DNA of 64,000 nucleotides from Cloacibacterium sp. TD35 (GCF_028864635.1 NZ_CP104850.1:1928001-1992000); one strand, 5' to 3'. Shown: positions 25,686 to 34,819, numbered from the stretch's first letter. The notes: generated by a model from the sequence alone, not told the origin. Translations and numbers: made by a program.

Positions 25686-25739
25686 AAAAATGTATTAGTT
25701 TTTGATTTTCAACAGGTTGAAAAGTTCTAAATTACCAGA

Positions 25740-26114
25740 TTATTCCATTCTTTTTACAGGCTCTAAATCTCTTAATTCTTCTTCAGTAAAAAGTCTGTAA
25801 ATAATTTTAAAGGTTTTTCCTAACGGTGTCTCTAGAGAAAAACCACCTGGTCCAAAACCGTCTGTAACATCTAGCGTAAAATGAGAAAATTTCCAGTATT
25901 CAAATAAATCTCTATCGATCCAAAATTCAAAACCATCTACCAAACCAATCATGGCATCATTGGTTCTTACGTAGAAACCTCCTTTTTCAAAACATTGAGG
26001 CTGGGTTCCTTCGCAGCAACCCCCAGCTTGGTAAAACATTAAATCACCGTGTTTTTCTTTTAGCGTTTTAATGACTTCCAACGCTTTTTCTGTTACGTCT
26101 AATCTTTTTACCAT
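25740..26114 (-). CDS. DUF779 domain-containing protein
   Basis: 124 aa with the cysteine-rich DUF779 signature YQAGGCCEGTQPQCFEKGGFYVRTNDAMIGLVDG and WIDRDLFEYWKFSHFTLDVTDGFGPGGFSLE. DUF779 genes are regularly found next to aldehyde dehydrogenases of the ExaC/AldA type, as here, and are thought to support their activity or maturation. The paired cysteines suggest metal or redox chemistry (inference). A hairpin in the 76-bp gap may make its expression partly independent of the aldehyde dehydrogenase. Confidence 0.88.
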   Translation of the reverse strand: MVKRLDVTEKALEVIKTLKEKHGDLMFYQAGGCCEGTQPQCFEKGGFYVRTNDAMIGLVDGFEFWIDRDLFEYWKFSHFTLDVTDGFGPGGFSLETPLGKTFKIIYRLFTEEELRDLEPVKRME

Positions 26115-26137
26115 TGATTTAATTTTTTTATAAAATT

Positions 26138-26169
26138 AAAAAAAGGAATGCTGATGAACAACATTCCTT
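26138..26169 (-). terminator. hairpin between aldehyde dehydrogenase and DUF779 genes
   Basis: GGAATG/CATTCC stem with a U7 tail on the minus strand. It may attenuate read-through into the DUF779 gene. Confidence 0.55.
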
Positions 26170-26190
26170 CAAGTTTAAAACACAAGTTAA

Positions 26191-27696
26191 CTAGAAAAAT
26201 CCTAGTTTATTTTTGTTATAGGAAATCAACATATTTTTTGATTGTCTGTAATGATCAAGCATCATTTTGTGATTTTCTCTACCAATACCAGATTGTTTGT
26301 AACCACCAAAAGGTGCACCAGCTGGATATGCGTGATATTGGTTCACCCAAACTCTACCAGCTTTTATCGCTCTTGGCACTCTGTATAATTCATGTGCATC
26401 TCTGGTCCAAACTCCTGCTCCTAAACCATACATGGTATCATTCGCAATTTCTATCGCTTCTTCTGTAGATTTAAAAGTAGTTACTGCTAAAACTGGCCCG
26501 AAAATCTCTTCTTGGAAGATTCTCATCTTGTTGTGCCCTTTGAAAATGGTTGGCTGAATGTAATATCCACCTTCTAAATCTCCACCCAAATGATTTACTT
26601 CTCCACCGCAAAGCAATTCTGCACCTTCTTCTTTGCCTAATTTGATGTAAGAAAGGATTTTATCTTTCTGAATTTGTGAAGCTTGAGCTCCCATCATTAC
26701 GGTTGGGTCAAGAGGATTTCCTGTTTTGATGGCTTTTGTTCTTTCTACCACTCTTTCTAAGAATTTATCAGCAATAGATTCATGAACCAATAATCTAGAA
26801 GGACAAGTACAGATTTCACCTTGATTTAAAGCAAATAATACCGCTCCTTCAACCGTTTTGTCTAAAAATTCATCATCTGCATCCATCACAGAAGGGAAAA
26901 ATACATTTGGTGATTTACCTCCTAATTCTAAAGTCACTGGAATAATATTTTCTGTAGCGTATTGCATTACCATTCTACCCGTAGCTGTAGAACCTGTAAA
27001 CGCTGCTTTTGCCACTTTTGGATTGGTCACTAAAGTTCTTCCTAACTCAGCGCCGAAACCATTGACAATGTTTATAACACCTGCAGGAAGTAAATCTTCA
27101 ATTAATTCCATTAAAACCATAATAGAAACAGGGGTGCTTTCTGCTGGCTTAAGCACTACACAGTTTCCAGCAGCAAGAGCAGGAGCCAGTTTCCAAACTG
27201 CCATTAGAATAGGGAAGTTCCAAGGAATAATTTGTGCAATTACACCAATGGGTTCGTGTACAATGATAGAAACGGTATCCTTGTCTAATTCAGAAATAGA
27301 ACCTTCTTCTGCTCTAATAACACTTGCAAAATATCTGAAATGGTCTACGGCCAAAGGTAAATCTGCAGCCATCGTTTCTCTAATGGCTTTACCATTATCT
27401 ACTGTTTCTACTGCTGCTAAATATGGCAAGTTTTCTTCAATTCTATCTGCAATTTTATTCAAAATAATACTTCTTTGAGTAGCAGAAGTTTCGCTCCATG
27501 TCTTGAAAGCTTCAGAAGCAGCATCTACAGCCATTTCTATGTCTTGTTTCGCAGAATGCGCTGCTTTAGCCATTAATTTACCATCAAGTGGTGAAAGCAC
27601 TTCGAAATACTGTCCTGTAGAAGGAGCAGTCCATTTTCCATTAATGTAATTGTCGTATTTTTCTTTTAAAACCGGACGATTGATTTGTGTTGACAT
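26191..27696 (-). CDS. aldehyde dehydrogenase family protein (ExaC/AldA type)
   Basis: 501 aa. General-base Glu257 is in TLELGGKSP and catalytic Cys296 in [11 protein letters not shown]. The cofactor motif is [11 protein letters not shown], and the C-terminus has the family end ([33 protein letters not shown]). This class oxidises acetaldehyde or related short aldehydes with NAD(P)+. The partners are DUF779 downstream and a divergent AraC-family regulator upstream, so it is probably an aldehyde-inducible module. Exact substrate not readable. Confidence 0.92.
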   Translation of the reverse strand: MSTQINRPVLKEKYDNYINGKWTAPSTGQYFEVLSPLDGKLMAKAAHSAKQDIEMAVDAASEAFKTWSETSATQRSIILNKIADRIEENLPYLAAVETVDNGKAIRETMAADLPLAVDHFRYFASVIRAEEGSISELDKDTVSIIVHEPIGVIAQIIPWNFPILMAVWKLAPALAAGNCVVLKPAESTPVSIMVLMELIEDLLPAGVINIVNGFGAELGRTLVTNPKVAKAAFTGSTATGRMVMQYATENIIPVTLELGGKSPNVFFPSVMDADDEFLDKTVEGAVLFALNQGEICTCPSRLLVHESIADKFLERVVERTKAIKTGNPLDPTVMMGAQASQIQKDKILSYIKLGKEEGAELLCGGEVNHLGGDLEGGYYIQPTIFKGHNKMRIFQEEIFGPVLAVTTFKSTEEAIEIANDTMYGLGAGVWTRDAHELYRVPRAIKAGRVWVNQYHAYPAGAPFGGYKQSGIGRENHKMMLDHYRQSKNMLISYNKNKLGFF

Positions 27697-27737
27697 AATT
27701 TGTTGAATTTTTTAATTTTCAGCCAAATTATCTTAAA

Positions 27738-27753
27738 CATGACAAATGTCATG
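27738..27753. promoter_or_regulatory. palindrome CATGAC-aaat-GTCATG upstream of aldehyde dehydrogenase
   Basis: Perfect 6-bp arms in the 196-bp region between the divergent dehydrogenase and AraC genes, about 42-57 bases from the dehydrogenase ATG. Its GC content stands out from the surrounding AT-rich DNA. Candidate operator. Confidence 0.45.
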
Positions 27754-27822
27754 GTAAAATCGTCTCAAATGATAGTATAATAGTGTTTTTGAAATATGGG
27801 TAATAATACTTTAATACAAATC

Positions 27823-27852
27823 TTGTTTGATTAAAAAAATATCATATATTTA
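27823..27852 (+). promoter_or_regulatory. promoter of AraC-family gene
   Basis: TTG at 27823-27825, a 19-bp spacer, and TATATTTA at 27845-27852, close to the Bacteroidetes TTTG-N19-TAnnTTTG consensus. It lies 40 bases before the ATG. Confidence 0.5.
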
Positions 27853-27892
27853 GCCATATTGATTATTTTATCAAAAATATCATTCATGTTAT

Positions 27893-28837
27893 ATGATACA
27901 AGAAGACAAACATTTGCTCTACACGCCTGAATTAACGGGGCATGAGCATTTACAGAACACCATAGAAAACAAAACTACTTTTACCTTAAATAATTGTGAA
28001 TTTTCTCTGTATGAAACGCACAAGAAGACAGAAGATGTTAAACTAAAGTTTAATGATTTGACTTTTACAGCGATGTTACGAGGGAAAAAGCACATGAAAT
28101 TGGAAAATAAATCTGAGTATTTTGATTATTTTCCTGGTGAAACGGTTTTAGTTTCTCCAGGCGAAACGATGGTCATCGATTTTCCAGAGGCAGACGAAAC
28201 TCCTTCGCAGTGTATTGCATTAAGTTTCAGTCCAGATTTTGTTGAAGAATCTTTACATTATCTCAATACCAAATTGATGAAAGTAGACGAAAGCACTTGC
28301 TGGAGAATTTCTAGTGAAGAATTTTATCTGTTCAACAGTTTACCGCTGGCTTCTGCAACTAATAATCTCATGAGAATTGCCATGGAAGATAATATGAATA
28401 AGGATATTATGGCAGATTTGGCGCTGAAAGAATTGTTGGTAAGACTCATGCAAACTCAAGCAGGAAAACTAATTGAAAACGATTACAAAACACTGAAAAC
28501 ATCAAACAGATTGGCTTTTATCATAGACTATATCAAAAACAATCTTCATCAAAAATTAAGTATCGAACATTTGGCAAAATTGGCTTTCGTAAGTAAATCT
28601 AATTTCTTTAAACTCTTTAAATATGAACTCGGAACATCACCAAATGAATATATTCTTCAGCAAAGAATAAAACGTGCCAAAGAACTCCTCAAAGAAAACC
28701 AAAGCATCAAAGAAGTAGCTTTTGCGACTGGTTTTTCTGACACCAATCACCTCATCAAAACCTTTAAAACTTTTGAAGGTATTACTCCGAAAAATTATCA
28801 ACGAAATTTATTTTCAGAATATAAAATCGTTTCTTAA
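27893..28837 (+). CDS. AraC family transcriptional regulator of aldehyde dehydrogenase module
   Basis: 314 aa. The N-terminal 180 residues form a cupin-like sensor domain (FTAMLRGKKHMKLENKSEYFDYFPGETVLVSPGETMVIDFPEA). The C-terminal 100 residues are the AraC DNA-binding domain: KLSIEHLAKLAFVSKSNFFKLFKYELGTSPNEYIL, then SIKEVAFATGFSDTNHLIKTFKTFEGITPKNYQ. It is divergent from the aldehyde dehydrogenase gene, the usual arrangement for a local activator. The ligand is unknown; an aldehyde or alcohol is the natural guess. A strong bidirectional terminator follows. Confidence 0.88.
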   Translation: MIQEDKHLLYTPELTGHEHLQNTIENKTTFTLNNCEFSLYETHKKTEDVKLKFNDLTFTAMLRGKKHMKLENKSEYFDYFPGETVLVSPGETMVIDFPEADETPSQCIALSFSPDFVEESLHYLNTKLMKVDESTCWRISSEEFYLFNSLPLASATNNLMRIAMEDNMNKDIMADLALKELLVRLMQTQAGKLIENDYKTLKTSNRLAFIIDYIKNNLHQKLSIEHLAKLAFVSKSNFFKLFKYELGTSPNEYILQQRIKRAKELLKENQSIKEVAFATGFSDTNHLIKTFKTFEGITPKNYQRNLFSEYKIVS

Positions 28838-28843
28838 ATAAAC

Positions 28844-28877
28844 AAAAAGCCGCTTCAAAAATTTGAAGCGGCTTTTT
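28844..28877. terminator. strong bidirectional terminator
   Basis: AAAAAGCCGCTTCAAA and TTTGAAGCGGCTTTTTT arms, separating the AraC gene from the end of the fad operon. Confidence 0.92.
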
Positions 28878-28900
28878 TATAGCTATTGAATTAACAAATT

Positions 28901-30676
28901 TTAGTAAGAATTTTTCTCTACAAAATGCTTAGCAATTTTCTCAGTTAACGCGATTACGTTTGGCTGGTTGGTGTATTTTGTAAATCTTCTTAAACCAGAA
29001 AGCATCATTCTTTGCTCATCTCCATCAGCGAAAGAAATAATTCCTTCTTTAGCAGCTGTAATTACAGCTTCTACCGCTTTGTAAAGGTTTAATTGAGCCA
29101 TTGAAGCTTCTATAGAATCTGGACCGAAGTTTTTCTCAACTCTTAAAATAGCAGATTCAGCCATGTAAATTTGGTTTAAAATTTCTGAAGCATTGATTAA
29201 CAAGTGTTGTTGTTTTTCAATCTCCATCATAAATTTCTTAAGAGCAGCACCAGAAACCATTAAGAATACTTTCTTAAGATTAGCGATAATTGCTTTTTCT
29301 TCTGACATAAATTCTGAATAGTCAGGAGTTTCGAAAGAAGGAATACCCATTAATTCTTTACCAACTGCCATTGCAGGAGACATTAAATCAATTTCGCCTT
29401 TGAAAGCTCTCTTAATCAACATTCCTACAGAAAGAAGTCTGTTGATTTCGTTAGTACCTTCATAAATTCTAGAAATTCTAGCATCTCTCCAAGCTGCTTC
29501 CATTGGTGTATCTTCAGAGAATCCCATTCCACCGAAGATTTGAATTCCTTCATCTGTAGCTTTTTGAGCGATGTCTGAAACATAAACTTTAAGAATAGAA
29601 CATTCTACTGCGAATTCTTCTACACCTTTTAATTCAGCTTCTTGATGGTTCATACCACCAGCAACTAAAGCATCTATTTTATCTTGAATATCTTGAGCCG
29701 CTCTGTAAGAACCAGCTTCTGAAACGAAAGTAGCAGTAGCCATTTCCGCTAATTTTTTTCTAATTGCTCCGAAAGTAGAAATTGGCGTATTGAACTGTTT
29801 TCTTTCGTTGGCATAATTTACTGAAAGGTTGAAAACTCTTCTCTGTGCATCTAAACAAGCAGCAGCCAATTTAATTCTACCAACATTCAATGCATTTAAA
29901 GCAATTTTGAAACCATTGTTTCTTTCGCCAAGAAGACATTCTACAGGAACTTTCATATCATTGAAGAAAACCTGACGAGTAGAAGAAGCTCTAATTCCTA
30001 ACTTATGCTCTTCTTCGCCGAAAGTAAGGCTTTCAGGATTTTCTAGTTCGCTTCTGTTTACTACGAAACCAGTGATATTTTTATCATCATCGATTTTAGC
30101 AAAGAATGTGAATGTATCTGCGAAACCTGCGTTAGAAATCCACATTTTTTGTCCATTGATGATATAATGTTTACCGTCTTCAGACAATTTAGCTCTTGTT
30201 TTTCCAGAGTTTGCATCAGAACCAGCATCTGGCTCAGTAAGACAGTATGCTCCAAATTTAGTTCCAGCTGCTAAATCTGGTAAATATTTTTGTTTTTGTT
30301 CTTCAGTTCCGTACAATAGGATAGGAAGAGTACCAATACCTGTGTGCGCGCCATAAGCAGTTGCTAATGAACCAGTTGCACCAGATAGGTAATCACAAGC
30401 AATCATAGTAGATACAAAACCTAAACCAAGACCTCCGTAATTTTCAGGAACTGCGATTCCTAAGAATCCCATTTCACCGATTTGTTTCATACATTCTTCT
30501 GTGAAACCGTAGTCTTTTTTCTCGAATCTTTCTTTGTTAGGAACTACAACTTTGTCAATAAATTCTTTTGCAGAGTCGCGAAGCATTTTTTGTTCCTCAG
30601 AAAAATCTTCCATAGTGAAGATATTCTTAGCTTCTATTTCTTTTATTAGGAATTCTCCTCCTTTTAATGTGCTCAT
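28901..30676 (-). CDS. fadE: acyl-CoA dehydrogenase, long form
   Basis: 591 aa, longer than the 380-aa class because it carries a C-terminal helical extension (about 420-591). The flavoprotein core shows GAYCLTEPDAGSDANSGKT and WISNAGFAD, and the catalytic Glu is in RIYEGTNEINRL. This architecture matches the FadE encoded in Bacillus fadNAE-type operons. It is the last gene of the marR-fadN-fadA-fadE unit, 21 bases after fadA, and carries out the first step of beta-oxidation with ETF as acceptor. Confidence 0.92.
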   Translation of the reverse strand: MSTLKGGEFLIKEIEAKNIFTMEDFSEEQKMLRDSAKEFIDKVVVPNKERFEKKDYGFTEECMKQIGEMGFLGIAVPENYGGLGLGFVSTMIACDYLSGATGSLATAYGAHTGIGTLPILLYGTEEQKQKYLPDLAAGTKFGAYCLTEPDAGSDANSGKTRAKLSEDGKHYIINGQKMWISNAGFADTFTFFAKIDDDKNITGFVVNRSELENPESLTFGEEEHKLGIRASSTRQVFFNDMKVPVECLLGERNNGFKIALNALNVGRIKLAAACLDAQRRVFNLSVNYANERKQFNTPISTFGAIRKKLAEMATATFVSEAGSYRAAQDIQDKIDALVAGGMNHQEAELKGVEEFAVECSILKVYVSDIAQKATDEGIQIFGGMGFSEDTPMEAAWRDARISRIYEGTNEINRLLSVGMLIKRAFKGEIDLMSPAMAVGKELMGIPSFETPDYSEFMSEEKAIIANLKKVFLMVSGAALKKFMMEIEKQQHLLINASEILNQIYMAESAILRVEKNFGPDSIEASMAQLNLYKAVEAVITAAKEGIISFADGDEQRMMLSGLRRFTKYTNQPNVIALTEKIAKHFVEKNSY

Positions 30677-30697
30677 TTTATATATTAATTTTTTATT

Positions 30698-31879
30698 TTA
30701 CAATAGTTCAATTACAGAAGCTGCGCCTTGTCCTGTTCCTACACACATAGAAACCATTCCGTATTTCACACCTCTTAATTTCATTTCGTCAAGAAGCTGA
30801 ACGGTCAATTTAGTTCCTGTACAACCTAGAGGGTGACCAAGAGCGATTGCTCCACCATTTACATTTAAAATTTCTGGGTTTAAATCCAATTCTTTTTTAA
30901 TTGCAACTGACTGAGAAGCAAAGGCTTCATTCAATTCAATTAAACCAATATCTTGAAGAGAAAGCCCTGCTTGTTTTAACGCTTTTGGAATGGCGTAGAT
31001 TGGGCCAACTCCCATAATTCTTGGCTCTAAACCAACAGCTGCATAAGAAACTAATCTTGCAATTGGCTCAAGGTTTAATTCTTTTACCATTTCTTCTGAC
31101 ATTACTACTACGAAAGCAGCACCATCAGACATTTGAGAAGAGTTTCCTGCGGTAACAGAACCTCCAGCTGCAAAAACTGGTCTTAATTTTGCCAAACCTT
31201 CAACAGAAGTATCAGCTCTAGGACCTTCATCTACAGAGAAATCAAATTTTTTGGTTTGAACTTTTTGGTTTTCGTCTAAGAAGTTATATTCTACAGGAAT
31301 TGGAACGATGCTTTTTGCAAACTTTCCTTCAGCAATTGCTTTCAAAGCTTTTTGATGAGATTCAAAAGCAAATTGGTCTTGTTCTTCTCTTGTAATTTTA
31401 TATTGCTTAGCAACTTCTTCTGCAGTGTAACCCATTCCCCAATAATAATCTGGGTGAGATTTTGCATAATGACTTTCTGGAACTGGTTTATAACCACCCA
31501 TTGGAATGAAAGACATACTTTCTGCACCTCCTGCAATAATACAATCTGCCATTCCTGCCTGAATTTTTGCAGATGCAATCGCAATTGCTTCAGAACCAGA
31601 TGCACAATATCTGTTTACGGTAACTCCTGGAACTTTATCAGTATTTAATCCCATTAAAGAAATCAAACGAGCAACGTTTAAGCCTTGTTCTGCTTCTGGC
31701 ATTGCATTTCCTACGATTAAATCGTCGATTCTATCTTTATCTAGCTGAGGCAAATCTGCCATCAATTTTTCTATAACCTTTGCAGCCATTACATCTGGTC
31801 TGGTAAATCTTAAACTTCCTTTCGGAGCTTTACCCACCGCTGTTCTGTAACCTGCTACTATATATGCTGTTTTTGACAT
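30698..31879 (-). CDS. fadA: acetyl-CoA C-acyltransferase (3-ketoacyl-CoA thiolase)
   Basis: 393 aa. Active-site Cys92 is in NRYCASGSEAIAIAS, the His in NGGAIALGHPLGCTGTK, and the second Cys in SMCVGTGQGAASVIE. It cleaves 3-ketoacyl-CoA to acetyl-CoA plus a shortened acyl-CoA, the last step of the cycle. It lies between the hydratase/dehydrogenase and acyl-CoA dehydrogenase genes with gaps of 21 bases each, so it belongs to the same operon. Confidence 0.95.
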   Translation of the reverse strand: MSKTAYIVAGYRTAVGKAPKGSLRFTRPDVMAAKVIEKLMADLPQLDKDRIDDLIVGNAMPEAEQGLNVARLISLMGLNTDKVPGVTVNRYCASGSEAIAIASAKIQAGMADCIIAGGAESMSFIPMGGYKPVPESHYAKSHPDYYWGMGYTAEEVAKQYKITREEQDQFAFESHQKALKAIAEGKFAKSIVPIPVEYNFLDENQKVQTKKFDFSVDEGPRADTSVEGLAKLRPVFAAGGSVTAGNSSQMSDGAAFVVVMSEEMVKELNLEPIARLVSYAAVGLEPRIMGVGPIYAIPKALKQAGLSLQDIGLIELNEAFASQSVAIKKELDLNPEILNVNGGAIALGHPLGCTGTKLTVQLLDEMKLRGVKYGMVSMCVGTGQGAASVIELL

Positions 31880-31900
31880 TTTTCTTAAAATTTTTAAAAA

Positions 31901-34294
31901 TTAATTTCTTAGCGGTTTACCTTTTTGTAACATATACTGAATTCTCTCAAGTGTTTTTCTTTCACCACATAATTGTAAGAAAGCTTCTCTCTCAAGATTC
32001 AATAGATATTGTTCTGTAACAACTGTTGGTTCAGAAAGATTACCACCTACCATTACATATGCTAATTTATCTGCAATTTTCTTGTCGTGTTCAGAAATGT
32101 AATTTCCTGTTAACATTTGGTCAGTTCCTACATAGAACATACCTAATGCACCTTGACCAAGAACTTTTACTTTTTGTTGAATTGGTTGAGTATAACCTTG
32201 TTCTGCCATTAATTTAGCTACTTTTTTAGCTTCAGCAATTTGACGGTTTTTGTTTACTACCACGATGTCTTTATGATTTTGAAGAATACCCATATCATAA
32301 GCTTCGTGAGCAGAAGTTGCTACTTTACCCATTGCAATATTCATGAACGCTTCACGCATTCTGTTGTTTTTCACGTCATCAGCTGCGAATTCTTTAGAAG
32401 TTCTCAAAGCGAATTCTTTCGTTCCGCCACCTCCAGGAATTACACCAACTCCAGTTTCTACTAGACCAATGTAAGTTTCTGCAGCAGCAACTACTTTATC
32501 AGCATGCATGGTCATTTCGCAACCACCACCTAGAGTTAATCCGTGAGGCGCAACCACAACAGGAACAGAAGAATAGCGAACTCTCATCATCGATTTTTGG
32601 AAGTAAGCAATTGCCATGTTCAGATCATCCCAATCTTGCTCAATTGCCATCATCAGAATCATCGCTAAATTTGCACCAACAGAGAAATTAGCACCTTGAT
32701 TTCCGATTACTAAACCGTCGTATTCTTTTTCTGCTAAGTCGATAGCTCTGTTTAAACCATCTAGAACTTCACCACCCAAAGAATTCATTTTTGAACGAAT
32801 TTCAAAATTGATGATTCCATCTCCTAAATCTTGGATTGCAGAACCAGAATTGCTCCACAATGTTTTGTTTTTTCTAATATTATCAAGAATAATGAAAGCT
32901 TCTTGACCAGGAATATTATTGTAATTTCCAGAATTTTTGTCGAAGAAAATGCTTTGACCTTCTTCATTTACTTTGTAGAAAGATTCTACTGATTTTACCC
33001 ATTCTGAAACAGTGAAACCAGCTTCTGTAGCCAATTCAATTCCTTTTTGAACACCTACAGCATCCCAAATTTCGAAAGGACCATTTTCCCAACCGAAACC
33101 AGCTTTCATCGCATCGTCTACTTTGTAAAGCTCGTCAGAAATTTCAGGAATTTTGTGAGAAACATAAGCGAAGAGAGCTCCCAGAGATTTTCTGTATAAT
33201 TCTCCTGCTTTGTCTTTTCCACCAATTAAAACTTTGAATCTGTCAATTGGTTTATCTATATTTTTAGTGAGTTCAAGCGTTGCAAAATTTGCTTTTCCTT
33301 GATTTTCGTATTGATAAGAATCTAAATTAAGACCGTGAATTTCTGATTTCCCTGCTTCATTTTTCACTTTTTTGTAGAAACCTTGTTCCGTTTTAGAACC
33401 TAACCATTTGTTTTCCATCATCATATTGATGTAATCTGGAAGGACAAAAGTTCCTTTGAATTGTTCATCTTCTACACCAGAAGCGTGAACTCCGTTTGCT
33501 ACGTGAACCAAAGTATCTAAACCTACCACGTCTGCAGTTCTGAAAGTTGCAGATTTTGGTCTACCAATTACTGGACCTGTTAATTTATCTACTTCAGTTA
33601 CATTAAGACCAATAGATTTTACATTGTGAAGTAAATTCATCATAGAAAAAACTCCAATTCTGTTTGCGATGAACGCTGGGGTATCTTTTGCTAAAACAGT
33701 AGTTTTTCCTAAGAATTTAGCGCCATATTCCATGTAGAATTTCACGATTTCAGCATCGGTATCATTGGTAGGAATAATTTCTAAAAGAGGTAAATATCTT
33801 ACTGGATTAAAGAAGTGTGTTCCTGCAAAATATTTTTTGAAATCATCACTTCTTCCTTCTGCCAACATATTAATTGGAATACCAGAAGTATTAGAAGACA
33901 CCAAAGTTCCAGGTTTACGGAATTGTTCGATTTTTTCGTAAACAGATTTTTTAATGTCTAATCTTTCTACTACCACCTCGATAATCCAATCTGTATTTTT
34001 GATTTTTTGCAAATCGTCATCAAAATTTCCTACAGAAATTCTTTCCGCAAACTCTTTTTTATAAAGTAGAGCAGGGCTGGCTTTTACTAATTTAGCCAAA
34101 CTTTCTGTAGCAATTCTGTTTCGTACTGCTTTGTCTTCTTTGGTAAGACCTTTTTTCTGTTCAGCTTCTGTTAATTCAAACGGAACGATATCAAGAAGGA
34201 GAACTTCTACGCCAATGTTTGCAAAGTGCGCAGCAATTCCGCTTCCCATAATTCCTGAACCAAGAACTGTAACGTGTTTAATTCGTCTTTTCAT
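31901..34294 (-). CDS. fadN: 3-hydroxyacyl-CoA dehydrogenase / enoyl-CoA hydratase fusion
   Basis: 797 aa. The dehydrogenase half comes first: NAD motif GSGIMGSGIAAHFANIGVEVLLLD at 11-34, and GTHFFNPVRYLPLLEII. The enoyl-CoA hydratase half is C-terminal (about 520-700): ANFSVGANLAMILM, HGLTLGGGCEMTMHAD, ETGVGVIPGGGGTKEF. This order is the reverse of E. coli FadB and matches Bacillus FadN. It performs hydration and NAD-dependent oxidation in beta-oxidation. First enzyme gene of the operon, 13 bases after the MarR regulator gene. Confidence 0.93.
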   Translation of the reverse strand: MKRRIKHVTVLGSGIMGSGIAAHFANIGVEVLLLDIVPFELTEAEQKKGLTKEDKAVRNRIATESLAKLVKASPALLYKKEFAERISVGNFDDDLQKIKNTDWIIEVVVERLDIKKSVYEKIEQFRKPGTLVSSNTSGIPINMLAEGRSDDFKKYFAGTHFFNPVRYLPLLEIIPTNDTDAEIVKFYMEYGAKFLGKTTVLAKDTPAFIANRIGVFSMMNLLHNVKSIGLNVTEVDKLTGPVIGRPKSATFRTADVVGLDTLVHVANGVHASGVEDEQFKGTFVLPDYINMMMENKWLGSKTEQGFYKKVKNEAGKSEIHGLNLDSYQYENQGKANFATLELTKNIDKPIDRFKVLIGGKDKAGELYRKSLGALFAYVSHKIPEISDELYKVDDAMKAGFGWENGPFEIWDAVGVQKGIELATEAGFTVSEWVKSVESFYKVNEEGQSIFFDKNSGNYNNIPGQEAFIILDNIRKNKTLWSNSGSAIQDLGDGIINFEIRSKMNSLGGEVLDGLNRAIDLAEKEYDGLVIGNQGANFSVGANLAMILMMAIEQDWDDLNMAIAYFQKSMMRVRYSSVPVVVAPHGLTLGGGCEMTMHADKVVAAAETYIGLVETGVGVIPGGGGTKEFALRTSKEFAADDVKNNRMREAFMNIAMGKVATSAHEAYDMGILQNHKDIVVVNKNRQIAEAKKVAKLMAEQGYTQPIQQKVKVLGQGALGMFYVGTDQMLTGNYISEHDKKIADKLAYVMVGGNLSEPTVVTEQYLLNLEREAFLQLCGERKTLERIQYMLQKGKPLRN

Positions 34295-34307
34295 TATAAA
34301 TATAGGT

Positions 34308-34760
34308 TTATTTTTTATTGTTCATATCATTAGCAATTTTCAAAATATCTCCCATGACTTCTTTGAAAACAGCAAATTTCTCTGGGTCTATTTTTTCTAA
34401 CACTTTTTTATTAAATCCTACAACCACCTCTTTTGAAAGGTTTCTAGATTTAAGTCCTTTGTCTGTAAGTTTAATAATTACTTCTCTTTTATCAGAAGTT
34501 GTTTTTTCTTTGTAGATATAACCATTATCTTCTAAAAGCTTAATTATTCTAGTCAAAGAAGTGGGCTCAATAGCCATTTTAGGACCAAGATTGGTACTTC
34601 TTGTTCCTTCTTTAGGATCGATTTTAAGTAGTGTTAAAGCTTGTACAGCAGTAGAATTATGCATAGAAGCTTGTTCGGAGTACATTTTACTGACTGTCAA
34701 CCAAACTGATTTAAGCATTAAGTCTACATTTTCTACTTTCTCTTTAGTCTTAGTTTCCAT
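34308..34760 (-). CDS. MarR family transcriptional regulator of the fad operon
   Basis: 150 aa with a winged-helix MarR fold: TAVQALTLLKIDPKEGTRSTNLGPKMAIEPTSLTRIIKLLEDNGYIYKEKTTSDKREVIIKLTDKGL, where helix-turn-helix and wing are clear. It is the first gene of the fad operon. Twin palindromes flank its promoter, so it very probably represses itself and the operon, with acyl-CoA or a fatty acid as plausible inducer (inference). A perfect version of the palindrome is also present upstream of etfB. Confidence 0.9.
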   Translation of the reverse strand: METKTKEKVENVDLMLKSVWLTVSKMYSEQASMHNSTAVQALTLLKIDPKEGTRSTNLGPKMAIEPTSLTRIIKLLEDNGYIYKEKTTSDKREVIIKLTDKGLKSRNLSKEVVVGFNKKVLEKIDPEKFAVFKEVMGDILKIANDMNNKK

Positions 34761-34771
34761 TTTTAAAAAAT

Positions 34772-34787
34772 GTTATGCGTGCATAGC
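34772..34787. promoter_or_regulatory. operator 1 of marR-fad operon
   Basis: GTTATGC-GT-GCATAGC, 7-bp arms with one mismatch. It lies directly downstream of the -7 element, where a bound repressor would cover the transcription start. Its centre is 31 bp from that of operator 2. Confidence 0.8.
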
Positions 34788-34794
34788 AAATATA
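34787..34794 (-). promoter_or_regulatory. -7 element TATATTTG of marR-fad operon
   Basis: Exact TAnnTTTG match on the minus strand, 27 bases before the marR ATG and bracketed by the two operators. Confidence 0.65.
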
Positions 34795-34801
34795 AAAAAA
34801 A

Positions 34802-34819
34802 TACTATGCGTGCATAGTA
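34802..34819. promoter_or_regulatory. operator 2 of marR-fad operon
   Basis: TACTATGC-GT-GCATAGTA, a perfect 8-bp inverted repeat that overlaps the -33 region. Same core as the site upstream of etfB. Confidence 0.85.

Larger units (their letters stand above)
25044..25739 (-). pseudogene. probable decayed gene region (no intact ORF)
   Basis: About 700 bases without an intact gene. The minus strand gives coding-like segments interrupted by stops and shifts: one reading KMIVHKSYLKVNKEKAK, one reading LIYLSNFQDGLTTILK and further on QDLNSQLRLWCFPEEYESV, and one reading MAKFLEISADRI. They run in the same direction and end in a hairpin with a U-tract (25063-25127). That pattern suggests an old inactivated gene, perhaps a small mobile or regulatory gene, but I do not recognise the family. 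The plus-strand frame 24985-25194 has no recognisable content. Confidence 0.3.

Noticed and set aside
26858-27478. 206-aa ORF antisense to the aldehyde dehydrogenase
   Set aside because: A codon-structure shadow of a conserved enzyme; no family features.
30061-30255. Short antisense/alternate frames inside the fad operon (also 31342-31648, 32026-32464)
   Set aside because: All overlap strongly supported enzymes and lack start contexts or domains.
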